Shown here one piece after another: positions 18,730-27,275 of a stretch of 64,000 bases of DNA (positions are counted from its first letter, which is position 1; every line of letters starts with the position of its first letter). Where the stretch lies: the NCBI RefSeq assembly GCF_004363655.1, contig NZ_SNZH01000005.1:60653-124652 (forward strand). Direction: 5' to 3'. Position numbers and translations under genes: made by a program. The stretch comes from Tahibacter aquaticus. GTDB lineage: Bacteria; Pseudomonadota; Gammaproteobacteria; Xanthomonadales; Rhodanobacteraceae. Below the pieces are notes generated by a model. That model was not told where the DNA came from. It ran no database searches and saw only the letters and a program-made list of their open reading frames with translations.

Positions 18730-19431
18730 ATGTCGGGCCTGTTGCTGCGTGGCGTGCTGGTCGAATACAGCGGCGAATTCCTCGGGCCTATCCCGAATAT
18801 CGTCATCTTCCAGTTCAATCCGGAACAGATCACGCGCACGATCGGCATTCCGCAGCCACGCGCGGCCGCGCCGGGCGCCAACCAGCCGCGCCAGCGCGAA
18901 CCCTCGCGCACCTCCGCGCCGCCAACCGAAAGCATCAGCGTGACCGCACGTTTTTCCGCCGCCGACGATCTCGGCGCCGGCGGCGCGCGCTCGGCCATTC
19001 CGCGCGTATTCGGCGTGGGGCCGCAGCTGGCGGCACTGGAAAAGATGGTCTACCCGGCCGGTCCGCTCAGCGGCCTGCTCGGCAAGGCCATCGATGCGAT
19101 CGGCGATGCCCTCGGCGGTGGCGGCGACGACGCGCCGGAGCGGCCGATTCCGCCGGAAACGCTGCCGCGCATCCTGTTTATCTGGGGCGTCACGCGGGTG
19201 CTGCCGGTGCGCGTGAAATCGATGTCCATCACCGAGCAGAAATTCGATGCCTTCCTCAACCCGGTGCAAGCCGAGGTGCAGATCGGCCTGGACGTGATGA
19301 CCTTCGCGGCCAGCAGCAGCGACACCATCGGCCAGGGCGCGCTGATGTATTCCCGGGGCGCACGCGATGCCCAGGCCATTCTCAATCTCGCCGGCGTGGT
19401 CGCGCCGGCGGTGGAGATCGTTCTGTTCTGA
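18730..19431 (+). CDS. CIS tube/LysM-type baseplate protein (Pvc7/Afp7-like, N-terminal part)
   Basis: 233 residues from an ATG with GGAGG nine bases upstream. The sequence MSGLLLRGVLVEYSGEFLGPIPNIVIFQFNPEQITRTI is the signature of CIS tube proteins, and ITEQKFDAFLNPVQAEVQIGLDVM is the conserved C-terminal part. In PVC the equivalent joins the hub to the first tube ring. Here the LysM-like C-terminal module is encoded by the separate next gene. Confidence 0.88.
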   Translation: MSGLLLRGVLVEYSGEFLGPIPNIVIFQFNPEQITRTIGIPQPRAAAPGANQPRQREPSRTSAPPTESISVTARFSAADDLGAGGARSAIPRVFGVGPQLAALEKMVYPAGPLSGLLGKAIDAIGDALGGGGDDAPERPIPPETLPRILFIWGVTRVLPVRVKSMSITEQKFDAFLNPVQAEVQIGLDVMTFAASSSDTIGQGALMYSRGARDAQAILNLAGVVAPAVEIVLF

Positions 19432-19448
19432 GCGGGAGGCAAGCAAGC

Positions 19449-19721
19449 ATGTTTCTGAAGAACTCGCGTTACTACGGCATACCGACGGTGGTCACGACCG
19501 ATCTCACCGGCCGTGAGGTGCAGGCAGTGATGCTGCGCCGCCTGCCGGCGACGCCAGGCGAACGCAGCGTCGTACACGACCACGACCAGCTCGACGTGAT
19601 GGCCTACCGGCGCTTTCGCGACGGCACGCGCTTCTGGCATATCGCCGACGCCAACAGCGAGCTGGAGGCGAATACGCTGGTACGCCGCAGCGGCCGCGCC
19701 ATCGACGTACCGGTGAAATAG
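19449..19721 (+). CDS. LysM/phage tail protein X-like baseplate protein
   Basis: 90 residues, 17 bp after the tube protein, with GGGAGG as ribosome site. The segment [46 protein letters not shown] matches the short gpX/LysM module in which a protein docks at the tail hub. In many eCIS this is fused to the previous protein, so splitting into two genes is a minor variant. Confidence 0.8.
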   Translation: MFLKNSRYYGIPTVVTTDLTGREVQAVMLRRLPATPGERSVVHDHDQLDVMAYRRFRDGTRFWHIADANSELEANTLVRRSGRAIDVPVK

Positions 19722-19727
19722 CCTGTC

Positions 19728-20843
19728 ATGGCCCTCGCCGCGATCCGCCTCTATCTCGACGATGCCGCCGCCACGCCGGAGCAGTTGGCCCTGTTCCGCG
19801 AAATCCGCGTCGACCAGGCCATCGGCATGGCCAGCGAAGCGGAACTGAGCATCGACCTGGCCCTGGCCGACGACGGCCGCTGGTCGGTGATCGAGGACGA
19901 TTTCGTGCAGGCGTTCCGGCGCATCCGCGTGGAGGTCAAGCTCGGCGACGGCGACTTCAGCGCGCTGATCGACGGCCCGGTCGTGGCGCAGCGCTTTGCA
20001 CTGAGCGCAGAACCCGGCGAAAGCTCGCTGACCCTGGTCGTACACGACGACAGTGTGCTGCTGAACCAGGTCGAAGCGGTCAACCTGTACGAAGACATGG
20101 CCGCGCACGAAATCGCCGAGGCGCTGATCAGCCAGGGCGGGCTTACGCCAGAAGTGGAAAATGTCGCCAGCGCAGGCGCCGCGCAGACGCGCTACGTGGT
20201 CCAGCGCGGCACGGCCATGCAATTGCTGCGCGACCTGGCCCGGCGCAACGGCATGTTCGTTTACGTCAAGCCGGGCGAGACGCCGGGGCAGAGCGTCTGC
20301 GTGTTCGCCAGGCCGTCACTGCTGCCGGGCGGCGCGAGCGAACTGCTGTTGCTTGGCGAAAGCCGCAATATCCACAGTTTCTCGGTGCAGTTCGATGCGC
20401 TGCAGCCGCTCAGCGCGCGTGCCGGCACGGTGCGCATCAGCGACAAGGCGCGCCTGAGCAGCGAGGCCACGGCACCCGATCTCGACCCGCTGGGCAGCGA
20501 CGCCGTGCACGACACGCTGGTACCGACGGCGGTCAGCCTGCTGGCGCGCACACGCGAAGAGCAGAACGACCTGGATGCCGCCACGCGCGCCGCCGTCGAC
20601 CTGTCCAGCTTCGCCTATACCGCCAGCACCGAGGTCGACGCCAACGACTACGACCAGGCGCTGTCGCCCTACCAGATCATCCGCGTGGCCGGCCCGGGCG
20701 GCTATCTCGGCGGCGAGTACCTGATCAGCCGCGTGCATCACCATATCGACGACGCCGGCTACCGGCAGAACCTGACCCTCAAGCGCAATGCGCGCTCGGC
20801 CGGTTCCGCCGGCGGCGGCGGCCTGGGCGGAGGCGTGTTCTGA
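19728..20843 (+). CDS. gpD/gp27-like hub protein (N-terminal half of a Pvc8/VgrG-type spike)
   Basis: 371 residues. The order of strands and the segment [57 protein letters not shown] are typical of the phage late control D/gp27 family that forms the trimeric hub under the tube. The C-terminus is glycine-rich. Its stop overlaps the next start by one base (TGATG), and together the two genes correspond to one VgrG-like polypeptide. Confidence 0.88.
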   Translation: MALAAIRLYLDDAAATPEQLALFREIRVDQAIGMASEAELSIDLALADDGRWSVIEDDFVQAFRRIRVEVKLGDGDFSALIDGPVVAQRFALSAEPGESSLTLVVHDDSVLLNQVEAVNLYEDMAAHEIAEALISQGGLTPEVENVASAGAAQTRYVVQRGTAMQLLRDLARRNGMFVYVKPGETPGQSVCVFARPSLLPGGASELLLLGESRNIHSFSVQFDALQPLSARAGTVRISDKARLSSEATAPDLDPLGSDAVHDTLVPTAVSLLARTREEQNDLDAATRAAVDLSSFAYTASTEVDANDYDQALSPYQIIRVAGPGGYLGGEYLISRVHHHIDDAGYRQNLTLKRNARSAGSAGGGGLGGGVF

Positions 20844-21562
20844 TGCTCGCCGCCGGCCTCGAACAGCTGATCGTCGATCTCGCCGAACAGACGCGCAACC
20901 GCTTCTACGGCAAGTACCGCGGCATCGTCAGCGACAATGCGGACCCCGCCACGCTGGGCCGCATCCGCGCCTTCGTGCCGGAAGTGCTGGCCGAGATCGA
21001 GTCGCCCTGGGCGCTGCCCTGCGCGCCCTATGCCGGGCCAAACCAGGGCCTGTTCGCGATTCCACCGGTACAAGCCGGCGTGTGGATCGAGTTCGAGGCC
21101 GGCGATCCGTCGCGGCCGATCTGGAGCGGCACCTGGTGGGCCGACGGCGAAGCGCCGAAGAGTGCCGACGGCGCCGATGCGATACCGCAGCGGCGCATCC
21201 TGCGCAGCGAATCGGGCCTGGTGGTCGCGCTCGACGACGATGCAAAAACGCTGACCCTCAGCGACGACGGCGCGAAGAACTTCCTCGTCATCGACGTGCA
21301 GGCCGGCAAGATCACCGTGCAGGCGACCAGCAAGGTGGTCGTCGAGGCACCGCAGATCGAACTGGTGGAAAACGCTGCACATCCGCTGGTCTTCGGCGAC
21401 GACCTGCTCACCTTCCTCAACCAGATGATCAACATCTACCAGACCCATACCCACCCGGGCGAAATGGCGCTGGGCGTGTTTCCGGTGACGCCGATGACGC
21501 CACTGCCGCCGATGCCGCCGGCTACGCCGGCGCTGCTGTCGCTGAAGGTCAAGACAGGATGA
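20843..21562 (+). CDS. Baseplate spike protein (gpV/gp5-like, C-terminal half of Pvc8)
   Basis: 239 residues. The N-terminal OB-fold is seen in [26 protein letters not shown] and [40 protein letters not shown] beta-helical middle follows ([20 protein letters not shown]), then [12 protein letters not shown] and a Pro-rich tail ([15 protein letters not shown]). It should form the trimeric needle under the hub. No separate PAAR-tip gene was found, so the Pro-rich end may take over that role or recruit a tip encoded elsewhere. Confidence 0.88.
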   Translation: MLAAGLEQLIVDLAEQTRNRFYGKYRGIVSDNADPATLGRIRAFVPEVLAEIESPWALPCAPYAGPNQGLFAIPPVQAGVWIEFEAGDPSRPIWSGTWWADGEAPKSADGADAIPQRRILRSESGLVVALDDDAKTLTLSDDGAKNFLVIDVQAGKITVQATSKVVVEAPQIELVENAAHPLVFGDDLLTFLNQMINIYQTHTHPGEMALGVFPVTPMTPLPPMPPATPALLSLKVKTG

Positions 21563-21569
21563 AGAACTG

Positions 21570-21848
21570 ATGACACTCAAGGCAGGCAGCGTCGCCGACT
21601 TCGCCAACAGTCTGGCGGCGGACATGGAACAGGCCATGCGCGACGAATGGCTGGCAGCGAAGAACACGCCGCTGCCCGATGCCGGCGAAAAAGACCGGCG
21701 CCTGCTGCTGGTCGCCATCGCCCGCGGACTGTTCACGTTTCTAAAAAACCACGAAGACGCATTGGCACTGCGCATCACCTTGCGCGAAGACAACAACCTG
21801 GGCACCGACGAAACCTTTCGCGTCACGCAACTGGAGTTGAACCTGTGA
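21570..21848 (+). CDS. Small eCIS protein of unknown role
   Basis: 92 residues, seven bases after the spike gene, with the next gene starting inside its stop (GTGA). The sequence has a helical N-terminus (VADFANSLAADMEQAMRDEWLAAKN) and a second helix (RLLLVAIARGLFTFLKNHEDAL). It is not PAAR-like: it has no glycine/histidine pattern. Location between spike and gp25 suggests a baseplate or spike chaperone. Confidence 0.6.
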   Translation: MTLKAGSVADFANSLAADMEQAMRDEWLAAKNTPLPDAGEKDRRLLLVAIARGLFTFLKNHEDALALRITLREDNNLGTDETFRVTQLELNL

Positions 21849-22219
21849 GCGGCCGGCACCTGGCATTTCCGTTCCGTATCGGCAGCGACGGCCGCAGCGC
21901 CACGCCGGAGTCGCTGGACGCGCATATCCGCGGCGAGATCCTGCAATTGCTGCTCAGCAACAGCGGCGAACGGCCGTTCCTGCCCGGCTTCGGCGGCAAT
22001 CTGCGCCGGCTGGTATTCCAGGGCAACAACGCCGTCACCGCCGGCCTGACCAAGGCCGGCATCAGCCAGGCGCTGGCGAACTGGCTGGGACACCGCGTCA
22101 GGGTGCTGTCGCTGGACGTGGTCAACGACGAGGCGACGCTCGCCATCGATCTGACCTACCAGGTCATCGACAGCGGCGAGCAGCGCCGGCTGCGCTTCGA
22201 GCGCGGCGGAGGCGTGTGA
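21845..22219 (+). CDS. gp25-like baseplate wedge protein (Pvc9-like)
   Basis: 124 residues from GTG at 21845, which overlaps the previous stop. LAFPFRIGSDGRSATPESLDAHIRGEILQLLLSNSGERPFLPGFGGNLRRLVFQGN is the canonical GPW/gp25 signature. gp25 forms the core of the baseplate wedge and the site where sheath assembly begins. The start is set by the four-base overlap and by family length. Confidence 0.93.
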   Translation: MSGRHLAFPFRIGSDGRSATPESLDAHIRGEILQLLLSNSGERPFLPGFGGNLRRLVFQGNNAVTAGLTKAGISQALANWLGHRVRVLSLDVVNDEATLAIDLTYQVIDSGEQRRLRFERGGGV

Positions 22220-24705
22220 TGGGCGCCCTGAGCGGCAAGATCGTCGACGGCGAGGCGCTGCAGCAGCGCATCGACAACCTCGCCACGCACGCCCTCAACG
22301 GCGTGCATCTGGTCTTCGTGCAGCTGCTGCCGGCCGCGGCGCCGACCCAGGCCGTGCTCGACCTGGAATTCCACAACACGCTGCAACTGGCGAATATCCT
22401 CGCCGCGATCGGCGGCGGTGCCGCGCCGCATACGATCTTTCCGCTCAGCGGCGGTTCGCGCCTGCGCGCAGGTTCCGCCGCCGGCCAGGTACGCGTGGAC
22501 CAGGTGCTGGCCGGCCCGGCAGCGAACCAGCTGCGCCTGCGCATTCGTCCCATCGGTGACTATTCCACCTATACACTCGGCGTCGAATTCGCCCAGTTCG
22601 ATCCACTGCTGGCGGAAATTTCCTTCAAGTTCCGCCCGGCCTGTTTCAACATGAACTGCGCCGAAGTGGAACGGCCGCGCGCCCTGCCGCCGCAGCCGGC
22701 CATCGACTACCTGGCCAAGGACTTCGATTCGTTCAAGCACACGCTGATCTGCGCCATGCAGCAGCGCGTACCGGGCTGGCAGCCGACCAGCGAGGCCGAC
22801 CTCGACCAGGTGCTGATCGACCTGATCGCCGCCGACGCGGACGAACTGTCCGATTTCCAGGACCGCATGCTCAACGAAGCCTTCCTCGCCAGCGCGCGCA
22901 AGCGCGTCTCGCTGGCGCGGCATGCGCGGCTGATGGACTACCACATCCACCAGGGTAACCAGGCCAGCACCTGGCTGGCGGTCGAAGCAAGCGCGCCCAC
23001 CCTGCTGCCCGGCGGCATCGCCGCGGGCTTCGCCGCCTGGACCGGCCAGCGCTGGAACGATGCGGGCAGCCGCATCTTCGTCGCGACCGAGGCGCTGCAG
23101 TGCGAGCCGCTGCTGAACCGGCTTGGGCTGTACAGCTGGGGCGGCAGCGTGACCGCACTGGAAGCCGGCAGCCGCAGCGCCGACCTGGCCCTGCCTGCAC
23201 CGCTGAACGCGGCCAACAATGCCGATGCGCTGGTGCTGCGCGACCTGCTCAACAACGGCAGCGGCCGGCTGCTGATCCAGCAGCAGCTGAACCCGCATAC
23301 CGGCACGCCGACCGGGCGCGATCCGGGCGCGCGGCAATTGCTGCATCTGCTGGCCAATGCGCAAGCGGTGTTCGATCCGTTCGCCGCACGCTGGTGCGTA
23401 CGCGTGCACTGGCAGGACAGCGACAGGCTGGCACGCCGCTATTGCTTCATCGCCCAGTGCAGCGGCGTTGCCGTCAGCGACGTCAGCGCTTTCCACGGCA
23501 ACCTGCTGCCGCTGGCGCACGGCCGGCCGCATCGCAGCATCCTGCGCGCACCGGGCAGCCCGCTTGGCGTGACCGATCCGGCCGCCCTGCTGCACAAGGA
23601 CGAAGCCTGGTACGAGCCGACCGCAGCCTGGGGCGTGCTGGCCGAACTGCCGCAGGCACCGCTGGCCTACCGGCGCACGCCTGCAGACGGCATCGCTGCC
23701 CCGCGCTCAACCCTGGACGTCCACGTCAGCGGTTTCGCCACCCCCTGGAGCGAACAGAGCGACCTGATCGAATCGCAGGACGACAGCACGCATTTCCTCG
23801 TCGAGACTGACGAATACCGCCGCAGCCGGCTGCGCTTCGGCAACGGCAGCAACGGCCGCGCGCTGCCGGAAGGTGCCGTGCTGACCTGTCATTACCAGGT
23901 CGGCAGCGGTATCGACGGCAATGTCGGCAGCGATGCGATCCGCGCCTTCGACCGCGCCGCCAATCCTGCACTTGTACAGGTGTGGAATCCGTTCGACGCC
24001 GTTGACGGCGTGCAGCCCGAGCCGGTGGCGGAAATCATCCGGCGCGTGCCCGAAGCCTTCCGTGCGCGCCAGCTGCGCGCGGTGACCCTGGAAGACTATG
24101 CGCGCCGCGCCGAGGAACTGGCTGGCGTGGCCCACGCCCGCGCCGCCTATGCCTGGACCGGCTCCTGGCGCTGCGTGCGCGTGGCCATCGATCCCCGCGG
24201 CAGTACCGAACTGGACGAAGCGCTGCGCCTGCGCATCGCCGCACACCTGGATGCGGTGCGCCTGATCGGCGAAGACCTGGAAGTGCGCCCGGCCAGCTAC
24301 GTGCCGCTGGATATTGCCATCCATGTCTGCGCGCATCCGGACTACTGGCCCGAGCATCTGCGCCGCGCGCTGGAACTGGAGTTTTCCGACAGCTATACCG
24401 CCGACGGCCGGCGCGGCCTGTTCCATGCCGACGAATGGACCTTCGGCCAGCCGCTGCATGCCTCGCAGCTGATCGGCCGTGCGCTGGCCGTGCAAGGCGT
24501 AGGCCGCGTGCTGCACGTCGGCATGCGCCGCCTGCACGGCCTGTCCGGCCCCAGCCTGGGCACGCTGACCTTGCCCGCCGGCGCGCCGCTGCCGGCGCTG
24601 CAGACGCTGGAGGTGCGCAGCTTCGAAATCATCCAGGTCGCCAACGACCCGAGCCGCCTCGAAACCGGCCGGCTCACGCTCGCTATTTCCGGAGGCCGCC
24701 GATGA
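22219..24705 (+). CDS. Baseplate J-like wedge protein 1 (Pvc11-like)
   Basis: 828 residues. ATG at 22219 shares a base with the gp25 stop; the GTG three bases earlier is also possible. The central part (PPQPAIDYLAKDFDSFKHTLICAMQQRVPGW and DLDQVLIDLIAADADELSDFQDRMLNEAFLASARKRVSLARHARLMDY) and the ARAAYAWTGSWRCVRVAIDPRG region place it in the baseplate J/gp47 group. The first 150 residues are an extra N-terminal domain seen in eCIS forms. It builds the wedges and links to tail protein I. Confidence 0.9.
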   Translation: MGALSGKIVDGEALQQRIDNLATHALNGVHLVFVQLLPAAAPTQAVLDLEFHNTLQLANILAAIGGGAAPHTIFPLSGGSRLRAGSAAGQVRVDQVLAGPAANQLRLRIRPIGDYSTYTLGVEFAQFDPLLAEISFKFRPACFNMNCAEVERPRALPPQPAIDYLAKDFDSFKHTLICAMQQRVPGWQPTSEADLDQVLIDLIAADADELSDFQDRMLNEAFLASARKRVSLARHARLMDYHIHQGNQASTWLAVEASAPTLLPGGIAAGFAAWTGQRWNDAGSRIFVATEALQCEPLLNRLGLYSWGGSVTALEAGSRSADLALPAPLNAANNADALVLRDLLNNGSGRLLIQQQLNPHTGTPTGRDPGARQLLHLLANAQAVFDPFAARWCVRVHWQDSDRLARRYCFIAQCSGVAVSDVSAFHGNLLPLAHGRPHRSILRAPGSPLGVTDPAALLHKDEAWYEPTAAWGVLAELPQAPLAYRRTPADGIAAPRSTLDVHVSGFATPWSEQSDLIESQDDSTHFLVETDEYRRSRLRFGNGSNGRALPEGAVLTCHYQVGSGIDGNVGSDAIRAFDRAANPALVQVWNPFDAVDGVQPEPVAEIIRRVPEAFRARQLRAVTLEDYARRAEELAGVAHARAAYAWTGSWRCVRVAIDPRGSTELDEALRLRIAAHLDAVRLIGEDLEVRPASYVPLDIAIHVCAHPDYWPEHLRRALELEFSDSYTADGRRGLFHADEWTFGQPLHASQLIGRALAVQGVGRVLHVGMRRLHGLSGPSLGTLTLPAGAPLPALQTLEVRSFEIIQVANDPSRLETGRLTLAISGGRR

Positions 24706-27275
24706 GCTGCAAGCACGACTGCGAAACACCGCCGCTGTTTCCGCGTCGCATCGACAACCGTCCCGGCCTGGCGCGCATCGACTACCGCATCGGCCACTAC
24801 GCCGATGTGCGCGCCCATCTGCTGGCGCAGCTGGACCGCAGCCCGCTGCTGGCCGGACTGACTCATCGCGAAGCCGACGATCCGGCCATTGCCCTGCTCG
24901 AAGGCGATGCGATCGTCATCGACATCCTGGCCTTCTACCAGAGCCTGTACGCCAACGAAGCCTATCTGCGCACGGCACAGTGGCCACAGAGCATCGCCGA
25001 CCTGGTGCGCCTGAGCGGCTACCGCCTCGCGCCCGGCGTGGCCGGCGAAGCGACCTTCGCCCTGCTGGTCAAGGGCAATCGCCCGATCAGCGTGCCGGCG
25101 GGTTTCGGCTTGAAGGCGCAGCTGGAAGCCAGCGACAAGCCGGTCGAGTTCGAGACCCGCCATGGCATCGAGGCTGTGCCGGCGCTCAGCGCGTTTGCGT
25201 TGTATCGCCCGCGCCTCACGCCGGCACTCACCAACGGATCGCGCGTACTGCGCCTGGGCACCGGCGCGGCCGCGCTCAAGCCCGGCGACAGGCTGCTGCT
25301 GGGCCAGGCGCAAGGCAATGCCCAGGCGGCGCGTTTGCTGAATACGGAAATCGTGGAAATCGAGAAAATCCACGAATCCTTCGGCCAGCGCTTCGCCACG
25401 CTGAAGACCGGTCTGGTGCGCACGACAGCGGTCGGCAGCCTGCGTGCGTACAAGATCGGCGAAAGCCTGCGCCACTTCGGCCATGCGGCACCGGCGACGA
25501 TCAGCACGGTATCGGCGGACGGCGTGCCGAGCACGCGCACTACCTCGTACTTGCGCCGCGTCGACAGCACCACCGGCGGCGACGTCTCGCCCGCGCTGGC
25601 CGCGCTGGATCTGCCGCTGGAGCGCGAATTCGACGCGATACGCCCGGGCGATCACGTAGTCGTCCAAGGGCGCTTCTCCGCCCTGCCCGGTTCCGTGGCG
25701 CATCGCTACAGCCTGGTGCGCCGCGTGACCGACAGCGAATCGCGCTCGCTGGCCTGGGGTATGCAGACCGGCGCGAGCAACGTGCTGAGCCTCAACGCCA
25801 GCCTGCTCGTCCACGATGGCGGCCACGGTCATCCGTATTCCGACGTGCGCAGCCTCGGCGTGATGCAGGTGACGGCCGAACCGTTTACCGTATATTCCGA
25901 CTACGCGCCTACCGCAGCCACGAACGGCAACAGCCTGCGCTACTACGGCCGCGCCGAGGACGCACGCGCGCTGAAAGGCCGCCGCCTGCTGCTGGCCGAC
26001 GCGGCCGGCGCAACGCAGAGCCTGCGCGTGCAGTCGGTCGGCACCCAGGCCGTCGCGGGCGACGCGTTCCATCTCGTGCAGCTGGACCGGCCGGTCGCCT
26101 ATGCCGACTTTCCCTACGAGCAGGCCCTGTTCGGCGTCCATGCCAACCTGGTCGATGCCAGCCAGGGCAAGACCATCGCGCGCAGCGCCATTGGTTCCGG
26201 CGATGCGCGCGCGCTGTTCCAGACCTTCGCCCTGCCCAAGTCGCCGCTGACCTATCTGTTCGACGCGGCGCGCACGCCGGCGCAGGTGCCGGCGCTGGAG
26301 GTGTATGTCGACGCGATCCGTTGGAACCGTGTCGATACCCTGTTCAATGCCGGCCCGCTGGACACGGTATACATTGTGCGCGAGGCCGAAGACGGCAGCA
26401 GCTGCGTGCAGTTCGGCGACGGCAAGACCGGCGCGCGGCCGGGCAGCGGGCAGAACAACATCGTTGCGGTGTATCGCACCGGCATCGGCGCGCATGGCCT
26501 GCGCAAGGCCGATACCACGCCCCAGGCCAGCGGCAAGCTGGCTGGGCTGGACAAGGTATTGCTACCGGCCGCCGTCACCACCGGCTGCGAGGCAGAAAGC
26601 GCCGGCAGCGCGCGGCGCACGGCGCCGGCCCGGCTGCAGAGCCTGGGCCGGCTGGTCAGCATTGCCGACTACGAAGCGGAAACGCGCATGCTGCCAAATG
26701 TGCTCAAGGCGAATGCGCGCTGGGACGCGCCCGACGGCGTGCCGGCCATCGTGCTGACCGTGCTGACGCGCAGCGGCGCAGCCGCCGACCTGGAACAGAT
26801 CCGCGATGCCTTGACTCACTACAGCCGGTGCCGCGGCCCGGCGCGGCATCCGTTCCTGGCCTTCAACGGTACGCGCCGCTATGTGCGCATCGATGCGCTG
26901 GTCGGCTACGACGCGGCACATCTGCCCGACGAGGTGACGCACGCGATCCGTATCGCACTGGGACCGGCCGGCAGCGACGTGGTGAGCGGCGACGCCGGCC
27001 TTTTCGGCCTGGAACAACGCGAATTCCACAGCAATGTGCATATTTCCCAGATCATCGCCGCCATACAACAGGTGCCCGGCGTGGTCTGGGTGCGCCTGCG
27101 CGCGGCGCAGGTGCTGCCGGCGGGCGACGATCCGCTGCTGCTGCCGCTGCCACTGCTGAAGACAATTCCGTCGCCGACCCTGAGCTGTCCACCGCGGCAG
27201 TTGCTGGCCCTGCACGACAGCCATCTGAACCTGGCCCTGGTCGACGCCAGGCTCAGTGCGGAGTGCCCGCCATGA
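24702..27275 (+). CDS. Baseplate J-like wedge protein 2 (Pvc12-like)
   Basis: 857 residues; start ATG overlaps the previous stop as ATGA. The N-terminus (CETPPLFPRRIDNRPGLARIDYRIGHYADVRAHLLAQLD) and the C-terminal half (IVREAEDGSSCVQFGDGKTGARPGSGQNNIVAVYRTG; RLQSLGRLVSIADYEAETRMLPNVLKANARWD) match the larger eCIS baseplate J-type protein. Two different J-like proteins in a row, as in PVC (Pvc11 and Pvc12), would form heterodimeric wedge arms. Confidence 0.9.
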   Translation: MSCKHDCETPPLFPRRIDNRPGLARIDYRIGHYADVRAHLLAQLDRSPLLAGLTHREADDPAIALLEGDAIVIDILAFYQSLYANEAYLRTAQWPQSIADLVRLSGYRLAPGVAGEATFALLVKGNRPISVPAGFGLKAQLEASDKPVEFETRHGIEAVPALSAFALYRPRLTPALTNGSRVLRLGTGAAALKPGDRLLLGQAQGNAQAARLLNTEIVEIEKIHESFGQRFATLKTGLVRTTAVGSLRAYKIGESLRHFGHAAPATISTVSADGVPSTRTTSYLRRVDSTTGGDVSPALAALDLPLEREFDAIRPGDHVVVQGRFSALPGSVAHRYSLVRRVTDSESRSLAWGMQTGASNVLSLNASLLVHDGGHGHPYSDVRSLGVMQVTAEPFTVYSDYAPTAATNGNSLRYYGRAEDARALKGRRLLLADAAGATQSLRVQSVGTQAVAGDAFHLVQLDRPVAYADFPYEQALFGVHANLVDASQGKTIARSAIGSGDARALFQTFALPKSPLTYLFDAARTPAQVPALEVYVDAIRWNRVDTLFNAGPLDTVYIVREAEDGSSCVQFGDGKTGARPGSGQNNIVAVYRTGIGAHGLRKADTTPQASGKLAGLDKVLLPAAVTTGCEAESAGSARRTAPARLQSLGRLVSIADYEAETRMLPNVLKANARWDAPDGVPAIVLTVLTRSGAAADLEQIRDALTHYSRCRGPARHPFLAFNGTRRYVRIDALVGYDAAHLPDEVTHAIRIALGPAGSDVVSGDAGLFGLEQREFHSNVHISQIIAAIQQVPGVVWVRLRAAQVLPAGDDPLLLPLPLLKTIPSPTLSCPPRQLLALHDSHLNLALVDARLSAECPP

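Noticed and set aside
24980..27271. Long N-terminal extension of the tail protein I frame
   Set aside because: Shadow frame within baseplate J 2. The real start is the ATG at 27272 that overlaps the previous stop.
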